64,000 nt of DNA from Laspinema sp. D2d. GTDB lineage: Bacteria; Cyanobacteriota; Cyanobacteriia; Cyanobacteriales; Laspinemataceae. The DNA is taken from NCBI RefSeq assembly GCF_025370755.1, contig NZ_JAMXFC010000003.1, positions 62,001-126,000 on the forward strand, given 5' to 3'. Of this stretch, positions 1 through 9,733 are shown piece after piece (positions within the stretch are counted from its first letter, which is position 1; each line of letters begins with the position of its first letter). The notes under the pieces were generated by a model. It worked only from the letters and a program-made list of their open reading frames with translations, was not told where the DNA came from and did no database searches. A program made the translations under genes and the position numbers.

Positions 1-226
1 TCCTGGTATCAAGGCGTTAGCGAGTTCTTTGCAATATCAGGAGATGGGAAACGAGTATTTCCTGGCAATTCTGACTGAGCATCCGGTCAAGTTATCCTGG
101 GTGAATCCAGATTCTGAACCGGCAGATATTCTCGTCACTGATGAACGATTGCGGGAGATATTTCAGGAGGTGGGACGGCAGTGGAATGCCCGAGTATTTT
201 CTAAGAAATTTGAGGTGGTGGAGTAA
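1..226 (+). CDS. C-terminal end of an unidentified protein (5' partial)
   Basis: The reading frame is open from the first bases of the window to the TAA at 224-226, so this is most simply the last ~74 codons of a gene beginning outside. Internal candidate starts exist (TTG at 29, ATG at 44), but neither has a clear Shine-Dalgarno sequence, which favours the partial-gene reading. The visible part is soluble, mixed in charge and ends in KKFEVVE. It shows no membrane segment and no motif I recognise. A short independent gene starting at TTG 29 is the alternative. Function unknown. Confidence 0.5.
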   Translation, partial: PGIKALASSLQYQEMGNEYFLAILTEHPVKLSWVNPDSEPADILVTDERLREIFQEVGRQWNARVFSKKFEVVE

Positions 227-340
227 TTTAGGGGAATGGATAGAATTGGCATCGGTTCCAATTTATAGCGATGGAGTCACCCAAAAAACCGGCGGGTGTT
301 TAAATCTCCGTCGGTTGATGCCACCGTTCCTAACCGCAGA

Positions 341-766
341 TTAGGCAACGAATGTTTTTTCCCGAGATGCAATTAAAGGAGTCAAATCAATGCCTTTCCA
401 ATCCTGAATAAATTCACAGATTATTTCCGGAGTAAAGGTTTCCCGGCCTCTAAAAAACTCAAATTGTTTGGTGTGGACATTCAGGAGAAAGTGCAAAATA
501 TTACAATGGTCTTTCACCCCAAAGGGACAATCACCCGCTTTCCAGTTATCCACACTGGCAGCATAGTCAGCGATCGCCGTGAGTGCGGGTTTTATCTCGT
601 GATCATGCTGTTGGCACAAATCCAGTAACTCGCATGGGTCCTGGGCAACTTCGCAGAGCAAATGGAGGGCTTCACAAGGAAGAGTGGAACACTGACCTTG
701 AATGGTTTTTAAAGATTTGCAAACCTCTAAAGAGTGGTGAAATTTTTCGAGAGATAAGGGGTTCAT
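341..766 (-). CDS. Cysteine-rich hypothetical protein (141 aa)
   Basis: I do not recognise a family. The ATG at 764-766 has a good ribosome site on the minus strand (AGGAG, about 8 nt upstream). The protein carries nine cysteines in 141 residues; the first six (16, 26, 31, 38, 45, 51) recur every 5-10 residues, followed by a DCPFG.KDHC pair and one more Cys near IICEF. Such spacing could hold a metal, an Fe-S cluster or disulfides, but no signal peptide is visible, so metal binding in the cytoplasm is the likelier idea (inference). A short ORF lies 18 nt upstream on the same strand. Transcription runs away from the TPR-CHAT gene. Confidence 0.6.
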   Translation of the reverse strand: MNPLSLEKFHHSLEVCKSLKTIQGQCSTLPCEALHLLCEVAQDPCELLDLCQQHDHEIKPALTAIADYAASVDNWKAGDCPFGVKDHCNILHFLLNVHTKQFEFFRGRETFTPEIICEFIQDWKGIDLTPLIASREKTFVA

Positions 767-784
767 GATAATATCTCCTGTTTT

Positions 785-952
785 TTAAACATTGATGCCC
801 ACCCACAGTTCCCATTCATAACCCTTGAGCATCGGGCAATGAATCCAAGGGATAAAATGGGTCACATCCATCAGAGAAAACCCCAGAGGTTGATGCCACT
901 TGCACAATTTTATCCGATGCCTTGATGATTTTTTGGACCTATCGGCGCTCAT
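785..952 (-). CDS. Possible small ORF (55 aa) upstream of the Cys-rich gene
   Basis: A minus-strand frame from an ATG at 950-952 to TAA at 785-787 ends 18 nt before the next gene, as in a two-gene operon. Its C-terminal half (WHQPLGFSLMDVTHF, then a Trp- and Cys-containing tail) has a composition typical of real protein. No strong ribosome site precedes the ATG. The same frame stays open upstream and runs antisense into the CHAT gene; that extension is very unlikely to be coding. It could be a true small protein, the remnant of a longer gene, or chance. Confidence 0.28.
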   Translation of the reverse strand: MSADRSKKSSRHRIKLCKWHQPLGFSLMDVTHFIPWIHCPMLKGYEWELWVGINV

Positions 953-1090
953 ATTTATCGAGATGCGCCCCTCGGTCCGGAGACAGAGATTTAGGTTAGT
1001 CGGGGTTGGATTCGGGAATATTAGACAAGGGAATAGGCCAAATTTTGAGCTAACAGAATATTGGTTTACACAAGTATTGGAGGTTGACTG

Positions 1091-4000
1091 ATGTTTGATA
1101 ATCTGGTTGAGCAAGTTAGATCCTTGGGTAACAAGGCAGTAAGAGCCTATGAAAACGGTCACTACGAGCAAGGGATTCAATTGGCTCAACAAGCGTGTGA
1201 ACTGGGAAAATTGGCTTTCGGCACGAATAATCATAACTATGCCACACTCTTGAACAATTTGGCGTCACTGTACTATGCAATGGGGCGGTTGAGCGATGCT
1301 GAACCCCTTTACCGGCAAGCAATGGAGATTTTGAGAGTGCAGTTGAGTGAGAATCATCCCAGCTATGCCAGCAGTTTGAACAATTTGGCGGGACTGTACT
1401 ATGCAATGGGGCGGTTGAGCGATGCTGAATCCCTTTACCGGCAAGCAATGGAGATTTTGAGAGTGCAATTGGGTGAGAATCATCCCAACTATGCCAGCAG
1501 TTTGAACAATTTGGCGCTACTGTACAGAGCAATGGGGCGGTTTACGGATGCCGAACCCCTTTACCGACAAGCGATGGAGATTAAGAGAGTGCAGTTGGGT
1601 GAGAATCATCCCAGCTATGCTAACAGTTTGAACAATTTGGCGGGACTGTACCAAGACATGGGGCGGTTGAGCGATGCAGAACCCCTTTACCTGCAAGCAA
1701 TGGAGATTAGGAGAGTGCAGTTGGGTGAGAATCATCCCGACTATGCCAGCAGTTTGAACAATTTGGCGCTACTGTACCAAGACATGGGGCGGTTGAGCGA
1801 TGCAGAACCCCTTTACCTGCAAGCAATGGAGATTTGGAGAGTGCAGTTGGGTGAGAATCATCCCGACTATGCCACCAGTTTGAACAATTTGGCGGGACTG
1901 TACTATGCAATGGGGCGGTTGAGCGATGCAGAACCCCTTTACCTGCAAGCAATGGAGATTTGGAGAGTGCAGTTGGGTGAGAATCATCCCGACTATGCCA
2001 CCAGTTTGAACAATTTGGCGGGACTGTACCAAAACATGGGGCGGTTGAGCGATGCTGAACCCCTTTACCGGCAAGCGATGGAGATTAGGAGAGTGCAGTT
2101 GGGTGAGAATCATCCCGACTATGCCGCTATTTTGCAGAATGTGACTATACTCACGGCGGCAACTGATCGCCCTCAAGAAGCATTCCGACTGATGCAGAAG
2201 GCGAACCAAATTCAAAACCGGACCATTGGTGAAATCTTATCTATCAGCAGTGACAGGCAACGCCTGGAATATATGCAGCAAAACTATTGGCAGTTAGAGA
2301 GATTTCTCTCTCTAATTACCCAATATTTGCCGGAGAATGTAACGGCGAAACAAGCGGCGTTGGATTTGGTGTTGCGGCGCAAGGGGTTGGCGACGGAGGC
2401 GGGTTTGTTGCTGCGATCGCTCATCTTTTCCGGACGTTACCCGCACCTGATGCCGGAATTTGAGAAATTGCGTCAATTGATTCAGCAAGTGAGCTTTTTG
2501 ACGACCCAGATGCAGAATCAATCTGGGGAACAGTTGTCCGGTTATCGGGCAGAATTGGCAAGGGTCACTCAGGAACGAGAGGAGGTGGAACGATCGCTGA
2601 GTCGTCAAATGCCGGAGATGAACCTACAAATGCACTTGAATGATGCCAGTCGGGAGGCGATCGCCCAAGCTCTCCCCGAGGGGTCAACTCTGGTGGAGTT
2701 TGTGCGATTTAATGTGATTAATTTCAAGGCAGTGAAAGCGCATGGGGATAAACAACGGTTTCCAGCGCGATATCTGGCGTTTGTGTTGCCCGCAGGAGAG
2801 GCGGCAGGGGTGAAAATGATTGATTTAGGGGAAGCGGAGGAGATTGATCGCCTCTGTCAGACATTCCGCGAGTCGGTTTCTAGGAAGGAACAGTCTCACC
2901 CAGATCGCGACCTAGTGAGATACTCTAGGAAGGACAACACCCCTGTGGAGAAAGCACCTGACCCGGTTCTCCTTCGGATCTACACCTCCTCGGAAGGGCA
3001 GGAATTGTATCAAAAGCTGATTGTCCCCCTGAAACCCTATCTGCAAGACCAGCAGACAGTATATATTGCCCCCGATGGAGAATTGAACACCCTGCCTTTT
3101 GGGATTTTGTCCCAGGAGGGAATTGCCTATTTGATGGATGAGTATCGGTTGCGCTATCTGAGTGTAGGGCGAGATTTGTTGCGGTTTGAGTTCCCGATTC
3201 CCGTGGACTATACGGACTCGTTAGTGATTGCCAATCCCGATTATAATTTGCAGATGGAGGGGAGTTCGCTACCGCAGAAAACTCCCCAACCGCACCAAGA
3301 GGAGGTCTTCAAACCGTTGCCAGGGACGCAAATTGAAGGGGAGTTGATAGCTGAATTATTGGGCGTTCCCCTCTATACAGAAGCCCAGGCGGTGAAATCT
3401 TTGCTGTCTCGGTGCCGATCGCCCAAAATTGTCCATATCGCCACTCATGGTTATTTTCTCCCCATTCACCAAACTCCCCCAGACTGGGGAATGTTCCCAC
3501 AAATTATGGGAAGTGAGACAAAGCCAGGGATGCCGTTATCGGTTCGCAGTCGATACCGGGCAGAGTTCCAGGACCCGATGACGCGAGCCGGTTTAGCCTT
3601 GGCTGGGGCGAATACGGCGCGGCAAGGGGGCATTTTACCGGAACTGGCGGAGGAGGGGGTGTTGACGGCACAGGGTGCGTTTCAGGTGGATTTAACCGGG
3701 ACTCGGTTGGTGGTGCTATCGGCTTGTAATACAGCTTTGGGAGATCAGACCATTGGTGAGGGGGTGCTGGGATTACGACGCTCTTTTATTGTGGCGGGTG
3801 CAGAAACCGTGGTGATGAGTCTGTGGAGTGTTCCCGATGTACCCACGGCAATTTTAATGGAACGATTTTATCACAATTTGTTTGAGACGGATTTGGGTCG
3901 CACTGAGGCATTGGAGGAGGCACAACGCTATTTACAGCAGATTACTATTGGTAAAATCCGTCCTCAATGGTTAACAGAAGAGGCAATTGATGCGGTGGCA

Positions 4001-4165
4001 CAGCATAGTTATGGCAGTGCGAAACAGTTACAGGAATTAACTACAGAACCGGATGATTTTCAACCCTTTGCTAGAGTTAAATATTGGGCGGCATTTGTTT
4101 GTATTGGCAATCCCAGTCCCTTTCCTAAATCCGGATCTCTTTCCCTTCCTTTGACCTCAATTTAA
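1091..4165 (+). CDS. TPR-CHAT protein (caspase-like peptidase domain)
   Basis: This 1,024-residue protein joins tetratricopeptide repeats to a C-terminal CHAT domain, a caspase/separase-like cysteine-peptidase fold. Residues ~19-53 are a degenerate repeat. Residues 54-347 are seven kinesin-light-chain-type repeats of exactly 42 residues (core NNLA.LY..MGRLSDAEPLY). Residues ~350-640 form a helical linker. The CHAT domain fills the C-terminal part with the family dyad: His786 in IATHGYF and Cys879 in LSACNTALG. The ATG at 1091 follows GGAGG by ~7 nt. No signal peptide or membrane segment is seen, so it is probably cytoplasmic. CHAT proteins act as proteases in several bacterial systems, often with a dedicated substrate; no obvious partner is adjacent. 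The intact dyad suggests activity (inference). Confidence 0.93.
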   Translation: MFDNLVEQVRSLGNKAVRAYENGHYEQGIQLAQQACELGKLAFGTNNHNYATLLNNLASLYYAMGRLSDAEPLYRQAMEILRVQLSENHPSYASSLNNLAGLYYAMGRLSDAESLYRQAMEILRVQLGENHPNYASSLNNLALLYRAMGRFTDAEPLYRQAMEIKRVQLGENHPSYANSLNNLAGLYQDMGRLSDAEPLYLQAMEIRRVQLGENHPDYASSLNNLALLYQDMGRLSDAEPLYLQAMEIWRVQLGENHPDYATSLNNLAGLYYAMGRLSDAEPLYLQAMEIWRVQLGENHPDYATSLNNLAGLYQNMGRLSDAEPLYRQAMEIRRVQLGENHPDYAAILQNVTILTAATDRPQEAFRLMQKANQIQNRTIGEILSISSDRQRLEYMQQNYWQLERFLSLITQYLPENVTAKQAALDLVLRRKGLATEAGLLLRSLIFSGRYPHLMPEFEKLRQLIQQVSFLTTQMQNQSGEQLSGYRAELARVTQEREEVERSLSRQMPEMNLQMHLNDASREAIAQALPEGSTLVEFVRFNVINFKAVKAHGDKQRFPARYLAFVLPAGEAAGVKMIDLGEAEEIDRLCQTFRESVSRKEQSHPDRDLVRYSRKDNTPVEKAPDPVLLRIYTSSEGQELYQKLIVPLKPYLQDQQTVYIAPDGELNTLPFGILSQEGIAYLMDEYRLRYLSVGRDLLRFEFPIPVDYTDSLVIANPDYNLQMEGSSLPQKTPQPHQEEVFKPLPGTQIEGELIAELLGVPLYTEAQAVKSLLSRCRSPKIVHIATHGYFLPIHQTPPDWGMFPQIMGSETKPGMPLSVRSRYRAEFQDPMTRAGLALAGANTARQGGILPELAEEGVLTAQGAFQVDLTGTRLVVLSACNTALGDQTIGEGVLGLRRSFIVAGAETVVMSLWSVPDVPTAILMERFYHNLFETDLGRTEALEEAQRYLQQITIGKIRPQWLTEEAIDAVAQHSYGSAKQLQELTTEPDDFQPFARVKYWAAFVCIGNPSPFPKSGSLSLPLTSI
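1250..2131 (+). repeat. Seven tandem 126-bp repeats encoding TPRs
   Basis: Seven consecutive 126-bp units, in frame and without gaps, encode the 42-residue TPRs of the CHAT protein. The units are nearly identical at the DNA level, including long shared stretches around the GGGCGGTTGAGCGATGC segment. This points to recent expansion or gene conversion. Differences cluster at a few codons (YYAM/YQDM/YQNM and ILR/IKR/IRR/IWR), which would lie on exposed positions of the helices. Repeat number is likely to vary between strains and assemblies can collapse here. Confidence 0.92.
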
Positions 4166-4353
4166 GCCCGAGGTTTGGGTGATTTGTTTCCCGAATCCTG
4201 TTGATTTTCCTGTAGAATCCTCCACCTCGAATCGCCGATTCAGGGTCACTTCAAAATAATGCTACACTCAGAGATTAATCACTGGGCGCAAAATGTGGCA
4301 CACTCAGGAGAACCGATTGGCATTCAAGTCCCTCAACCGGATGGCAAACACCC

Positions 4354-5706
4354 ATGCAGCATGACTTTCTTGAAAACAACCCGGTAGCGTCTCTGCTGAC
4401 CAAGGTCTTCAAATCTCCCCTCTCTGCCAATGCCTCCCATGATGCTGAATATGAGGCATGGCGGGACCGTTTCATGCGCAAGCGTCTGGATGTGGGTTTG
4501 TGGATTGGATTGATGGCGTTTTTGAGTTCCAGTCTGCTACAGGTGAGCAATTGGTTGTTCCGTCCTGGGGCATTTGAGCCGGAATGGTTACGATCGCAGG
4601 TGAGCATTGAACTCAGTTTACTGTTATGCCTGTTACTTCAGCATAGCAAATTAGGTCGCCGCTATCCAAGTTTAGTCTTTCTCGCTTTTTATTGGTCGGT
4701 CACAATTGTTCCCCAAGTTCAGGATATTTTGTCTGGAGTTGCTCAACCCGATATCTTGGTTTGGACGATTATGTTTTTCGGTCAAGCTACATTTACTCCG
4801 GTGCGTTGGTATCTCCATCTTGTGGCACAATTGGGGGTGTTTTTATACTTTTTTGGGGTGAATACTGCATTGGGTGTTACCTTAAGTAGCCCGGGTTGGT
4901 TAGATCCCCCTGTTGTAATTTTATATTTCTTTTGGGTCTGTTTCATTGGTAATTTGTCTGTTTATTTATATGAACAATTACAAAAAGCAGAGTTTAAAGC
5001 CCGCTGGGATTTAGAAGAGGCTTATGCTCAACTGGAAGAAGAACAAAAATTGTCGGAAAGTTTATTATTAAATGTTTTACCTCATTCCATTGCGACTCGG
5101 TTGAAACAAAACCCCAAAAATTTGGCGGATAGTTATACCAATGTTTCAGTTTTGTTTGCGGATATTGTCGGGTTTACGGAACTTTCTTCCCATATTTCCC
5201 CCTGGGAATTAGTGGAATTACTCAATCAAATTTTCTCGGAGTTTGATGCTTTGGCAGAGTTGCATCAATTGGAGAAAATTAAAACAATAGGGGATGCTTA
5301 TATGGTCGTTTCAGGATTACCCGAACCTCGGGATGATCATGCTCAAGCTATTGCGGATATGGCGTTAGATATGCAACGGGCGATCGCCACATTTAATCAG
5401 AAAACTGGGCAGAATTTTCGCATCCGTATTGGCATCGCTACGGGTCCAGTGATTGCCGGAGTAATTGGCATTAAAAAATTTATTTATGATTTATGGGGAG
5501 ATACGGTGAATCTGGCCTCAAGAATGGAATCTCACGGGATTCCAGGGGCGATTCAAGTCACTCGGGAAACCTATCAGTTTTTAAAAGGGGAGTATCTATT
5601 TCAGGAACGGGGAAAAGTATTGATTAAGGGTAAGGGAGAAATGACGACTTATTTATTAATGGGGAAAAATCCAGGGGATATTGAGGATGAAAAGTCACAG
5701 AATTAA
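4354..5706 (+). CDS. Membrane-bound class III adenylate cyclase (class IIIa type)
   Basis: A 450-residue protein with an N-terminal block of about six hydrophobic segments (residues ~50-205), a short coiled coil (~210-240) and a C-terminal class III cyclase domain. Catalytic residues are present: metal-binding Asp270 in FADIVGF and Asp314 in KTIGDAYM, purine-reading Lys310 and Asp379 (YDLWGD), and transition-state Asn386 and Arg390 in DTVNLASRME. The Lys/Asp pair indicates ATP as substrate and the IIIa subclass. It would make cAMP, the dimer being formed by two copies. The gene stands alone, 188 nt after the CHAT gene and convergent with the sensor kinase gene. Confidence 0.92.
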   Translation: MQHDFLENNPVASLLTKVFKSPLSANASHDAEYEAWRDRFMRKRLDVGLWIGLMAFLSSSLLQVSNWLFRPGAFEPEWLRSQVSIELSLLLCLLLQHSKLGRRYPSLVFLAFYWSVTIVPQVQDILSGVAQPDILVWTIMFFGQATFTPVRWYLHLVAQLGVFLYFFGVNTALGVTLSSPGWLDPPVVILYFFWVCFIGNLSVYLYEQLQKAEFKARWDLEEAYAQLEEEQKLSESLLLNVLPHSIATRLKQNPKNLADSYTNVSVLFADIVGFTELSSHISPWELVELLNQIFSEFDALAELHQLEKIKTIGDAYMVVSGLPEPRDDHAQAIADMALDMQRAIATFNQKTGQNFRIRIGIATGPVIAGVIGIKKFIYDLWGDTVNLASRMESHGIPGAIQVTRETYQFLKGEYLFQERGKVLIKGKGEMTTYLLMGKNPGDIEDEKSQN

Positions 5707-5710
5707 AAAG

Positions 5711-5795
5711 TATGATACCCAATCGGGTTATCTCTCTTAGCGGGCTTAGGCAGGCTTTGTCCGTATGTCTCCGGGCTTGAACCTGCGGGTTTTTG
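5711..5795 (+). repeat. Dispersed repeat, copy 1
   Basis: This segment begins with GATACCCAATCGGGTT and continues with a GGGCTTAGGCAGGCTTTGTC block. Both blocks recur in the same order, on the opposite strand, at 55379-55455. Parts are self-complementary (GCTTAGGCAGGC type), so the RNA would fold. It sits between two convergent genes and may serve as a transcript end. Confidence 0.6.
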
Positions 5796-5830
5796 TTTTT
5801 AGAAACCTTTAAAACTCCGATTCCGCCTGA

Positions 5831-8800
5831 TTATTTTTTCCTCAGTTGTCCGACAACTTCTATCAAATGTCTGGGGTCAATAGGTTTAGGAATATGCATC
5901 TGAAATCCAGCGGCGAGGGCGAGAATACGGTCCTCAGTGCGAGTATAAGCGGTGAGGGCGGCAGCGGGAATTTTTCCGCCTTGTTCTGGGGGTAAGGTGC
6001 GGATTTGGCGAATTAAGCTATAGCCATCTTCTCCGGGCATTCCGATATCACTAAGCAGAATTTGCGGTTGCATTTTTTGGATTAAAGCGATCGCCTCGGC
6101 AGTGGAGGCAGCGGCAAAAACTTCAGCCCCATATTGTTCTAAAGCGGTGATTAAAAACTCCCGAGTATCAAATTCATCATCCACGACTAAGATTTTTAAC
6201 CCGGCGAGTTCTGAGAAGGATTGATCGCATTCCACCGATGACGACTCTAAACCTTGTTCCTCTATCCCCTCACTTGTATCCTGTAAACGGGGAAGTTGGA
6301 CCACAAAGGTAGACCCTTTTCCCAGTCCCGGACTCTGAGCAAAAATCTGGCCGCCATGCAGTTCGACGAGGTTGCGGACGATCGCCAACCCCAATCCTAA
6401 TCCCCCATGAGATCGCGTGGTTTTACTATCCGCCTGCCGAAACCGTTCAAACATATAAGGGAGAAATTCCGGTTCGATGCCGATTCCCGTATCACTAATC
6501 CGGATTTGTATTGAGTTTTCCACCCGTTCTAAACAAATCTCCACGCGTCCGCCTTCTGGCGTGAATTTTACGGCATTGGAGAGCAGATTCCAGATGACTT
6601 GTTGGAGGCGATCGCCATCTCCGGAAACCAATCCCACTCCTGGATCAAGGGTAGTTATAAGCTTGATTTTTTTAATCTCTGCGGTAGGACGCACGGTATT
6701 GATCGCGGCTTCGATCGCCGGGGTTAATTGCAACGGACGCAGGTAGAGGCGAATTTTGCCGCGAATGATGCGTGAAATGTCCAGGAGGTCTTCAATTAAC
6801 TGGGTTTGCATTTCGGCATTGCGTTCGATGGATTCCAGGGCCTGAGCCATTTTTTCCGGGTTGAGTTTGCGGCGACGCAGCAGGCGAGACCAGCCTAAAA
6901 TCGCATTTAAGGGCGATCGCAACTCGTGTGAGACAATTGCCAAAAATTCGTCTTTCATGCGACTGGCGGCTTCTGCTTGCCTCCGGGCTTCTTGTTCGCG
7001 CAAGAGCAACTCCTCGCGCTGGCGTTCGGCTAACTTGCGATCGCTAATATCGTAGAACATCACGACCCCTGCGACAATTCGTCCCGCTAAATTTTTCACG
7101 GGTTTAGCACTCAGGCACAAAATCTGAGAGTGCCCATTAGTCAGGGGAATTTCGATTTCGTCATCAATGATCGTCTCACCCAAGGTAATGGCGCGAGACA
7201 TGGGTAATTCTTGTTGATGATAGGGTCGTCCATCAGGATGAATGCCTTGGAACAAGCGGTCCTCTTCTAAATTTTTGTCTTCGGCGATCGCACCTATCAA
7301 AATCGCTTGCGCTTGTTTGTTACTCAGCAGAACTTTCCCAGAAGGGGCTTCAGCAACGATCGCACCAGCGGGCATTTGTTGCAGGACTGCTTTTAACAGT
7401 TGTTGCTCAAATTCTAATTGTTTGAGCAGGCGATCGCGTTCTTCTTCTGCCTTTTTCCGTTCCGTGATATCCAGCAGCACTCCCCCCATCCGAACTGCAG
7501 TCCCCTTGTCATCGTAAAAGGCTCGACCTTTGGCGGCAATCCACCGCAGGGATTCGTCCGTTCGGATAATTCGATACTCGATGTCATAATCTGCCTGATC
7601 GTTAATCGCACGTTGTACCGCCCGATTTACCCGGTCCCGGTCCTCGGGATGCAAACATTGAACGAACCGAGCATATTTAATCACCGTCGAGGGTAGGTCC
7701 AGTCCAAAGATTTCAAAACATCGCAGGGATACGGAAATGTTTTGCGACTCCAAATCGTAATCCCACAAGCCTAATTTGGCCGATTCCAAAGCGAGTCGTA
7801 GTCGTTCCTGGTTCCGCTCAGATGTAGCCTGGGCTATTTTATATTCTGTGATATCACGACTGAGAGATAAGACCGATTCTACTCGGCCATCCCGATCAAA
7901 TTCCGGAACTAAGCGAGACTGATAAGAGCGCGTCAACCCGTTGACATCAATTAAGTCCCCTTCAATTTCCCCTTCCTGTCCGGTGGCAAAGACTTGGGCA
8001 ATTGCCCCTTGGCACTCAGGCGACAAGATTCCGGGAACGGCGAGTTCTGGGTTACTGGTGCGAAGAAACTCTTCAGGCGATCGCCCCAGCACTCGTGAGA
8101 TGGCTCGGTTTACATACAAAGGACGCATTTTTCGGTCCAACCGAGCAATAATATCGGGTGAATTTTCAGCCAAGGCTGTAAATTCTCGTTCCCGTCGGTA
8201 GAGTTCATTTTCAACTTGTTTGCGTTCGCTAATATCGTGCCAGGTTGCTAGAAATCCATCTCCAAATGCCACCCCTCGGATATCAAAGGCTTTCGGACGT
8301 CCTGTGGCGGTAGTGAGTTGTTCGTTTACAAAGGAATCTTTGACCAAGGGTTTTCTGGTTTCAACCACTTGGCAATATTCGTCAAAGAGTCCGCTGGTTC
8401 GGTATCCGGGAAATAAATCGCAAACTCTTTTCCCGATTTGTTCTTCCCGAGATAATCCATTGCTGGTACAGGCTGCGGCATTGACATATTCAATGCGAAA
8501 GTCTATAATTTCCCCCGATTCATCTCGCACGGATGTATAGATTCCAAAACAGTCTAAGAGGTTTTCTACCGAAGTTCGGAAAAGTTCTTCTCGTTGTTGT
8601 AATTCGGTTTCGGTTTTTTTGCGATCGCTGATATCGATAGTGGTCCCAATCACCCGAACTGCTTTCCCGGATTCATCCCGCAGAATTCCCCCGCGATCGG
8701 ATACATTCAAATATCGGCCATCTTGATGCCGAATGCGGTATTCTATATCAAACCGAGTATGTTCTTCTAATGCCTTCTGCATGGCAAGAAAAGCCGGTTC

Positions 8801-9733
8801 TAAGTCATCGGGATGGATTAGAGAAAGCCACCAGGTAGTATCTTGTCCCTCCTCGGCTAAGGGATAGCCTAAGAATTGGCTGAGGCTTTCACTGCGAACC
8901 ACCTGCTGACTTTCTAAATTCCAGTCATAAATCACACAATTGACCGCCGTTGAAGCCCGTTGATACCGCTCATTGGCGTATAAAAACTCCTGTTCTATCT
9001 GCTTGCGTTCGGTGATATCTTCAACGATTCCCGCAACTCGATACACCTCTCCTGTGCGATTATCGCGAATGGGAAACGCCCGCGATCGCACCCAACGAAT
9101 GGTTCCATTGGGATGAATCGTGCGATATTCTTCATGATATTCCCCGCTTGACTGTTTGGCTAAGGCGGTTCTGACGCGATCGCGGTCCTCGGGATGCACT
9201 CCTTCCAAAAATGACGAGGGTTGCTGATAGAGACTCTCTAGCGATCGCCCCCACATCTGTTCATATTGAGGACTGACATAAAATACTTCCGTTTTCTGGA
9301 TGTCCGTCATCCAGATCAGGCGATCAATATTTTCAGCAATTTGTCGGAATTGTTCCTGGGTATTTTCTAACCCCTGCGCATATAATTCCGCCTTTTGTCG
9401 GGAGTTGTACAGTGCCGAAATCAGCAAACTAAGGGCGAATCCTTCTATCAGAAATACCCCCAAAGCTAAAGTTTGACCGGGGTTATGTTGTCCGAACGAA
9501 TAAAACGGCACCAAAAAGAAATATTCCCCGCAAGCAGCAGCTAAAAGGGTAGCTAGTAATCCCGCCTGAAGTCCTCCATACCACGCACTCACCGCCACCG
9601 TCGCGCTAAACAACAAAAACGGGTTGTTTGTCATGAGTTCTGAAGAAATTAATAACTTCAGGATCAAAGACACGACTACCGCTGCCACAGCAAAACTATA
9701 GCGCCGAATCCGGGAGCGTGATGGTTCCAACAT
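5831..9733 (-). CDS. Hybrid sensor histidine kinase with DUF4118, six PAS domains and C-terminal receiver
   Basis: A 1,300-residue multi-input kinase. Residues ~10-110 are a four-helix membrane unit resembling DUF4118 (as in KdpD). Six PAS/PAC units follow, each ending in a DI(T/S).(R/Y)K motif. A HisKA dimerisation domain contains the phospho-acceptor His936 in SHELRSPLN. The ATPase domain has N-box NLLSNAVKF and G-boxes DTGIGI and GGLGLGLA. A receiver domain starts at LVVDDE, with phospho-acceptor Asp1229 in SDIGMPGEDG. The ATG at 9733 follows GAGGAA by ~5 nt. The stimulus is unknown; stacked PAS domains suggest redox, light or small-ligand input. No separate response regulator is adjacent, so output may pass through a phosphotransfer protein elsewhere. 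Confidence 0.93.
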   Translation of the reverse strand: MLEPSRSRIRRYSFAVAAVVVSLILKLLISSELMTNNPFLLFSATVAVSAWYGGLQAGLLATLLAAACGEYFFLVPFYSFGQHNPGQTLALGVFLIEGFALSLLISALYNSRQKAELYAQGLENTQEQFRQIAENIDRLIWMTDIQKTEVFYVSPQYEQMWGRSLESLYQQPSSFLEGVHPEDRDRVRTALAKQSSGEYHEEYRTIHPNGTIRWVRSRAFPIRDNRTGEVYRVAGIVEDITERKQIEQEFLYANERYQRASTAVNCVIYDWNLESQQVVRSESLSQFLGYPLAEEGQDTTWWLSLIHPDDLEPAFLAMQKALEEHTRFDIEYRIRHQDGRYLNVSDRGGILRDESGKAVRVIGTTIDISDRKKTETELQQREELFRTSVENLLDCFGIYTSVRDESGEIIDFRIEYVNAAACTSNGLSREEQIGKRVCDLFPGYRTSGLFDEYCQVVETRKPLVKDSFVNEQLTTATGRPKAFDIRGVAFGDGFLATWHDISERKQVENELYRREREFTALAENSPDIIARLDRKMRPLYVNRAISRVLGRSPEEFLRTSNPELAVPGILSPECQGAIAQVFATGQEGEIEGDLIDVNGLTRSYQSRLVPEFDRDGRVESVLSLSRDITEYKIAQATSERNQERLRLALESAKLGLWDYDLESQNISVSLRCFEIFGLDLPSTVIKYARFVQCLHPEDRDRVNRAVQRAINDQADYDIEYRIIRTDESLRWIAAKGRAFYDDKGTAVRMGGVLLDITERKKAEEERDRLLKQLEFEQQLLKAVLQQMPAGAIVAEAPSGKVLLSNKQAQAILIGAIAEDKNLEEDRLFQGIHPDGRPYHQQELPMSRAITLGETIIDDEIEIPLTNGHSQILCLSAKPVKNLAGRIVAGVVMFYDISDRKLAERQREELLLREQEARRQAEAASRMKDEFLAIVSHELRSPLNAILGWSRLLRRRKLNPEKMAQALESIERNAEMQTQLIEDLLDISRIIRGKIRLYLRPLQLTPAIEAAINTVRPTAEIKKIKLITTLDPGVGLVSGDGDRLQQVIWNLLSNAVKFTPEGGRVEICLERVENSIQIRISDTGIGIEPEFLPYMFERFRQADSKTTRSHGGLGLGLAIVRNLVELHGGQIFAQSPGLGKGSTFVVQLPRLQDTSEGIEEQGLESSSVECDQSFSELAGLKILVVDDEFDTREFLITALEQYGAEVFAAASTAEAIALIQKMQPQILLSDIGMPGEDGYSLIRQIRTLPPEQGGKIPAAALTAYTRTEDRILALAAGFQMHIPKPIDPRHLIEVVGQLRKK

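Noticed and set aside
785-1234. 149-codon minus-strand frame extending into the CHAT gene
   Set aside because: Only the last 55 codons look protein-like; the longer form runs antisense into the conserved gene.
1116-2215. Several antisense open frames of 70-150 codons opposite the TPR repeats
   Set aside because: They mirror the 126-bp repeat and repeat the same peptide (ILTQLHS...). They come from codon bias of the real gene.
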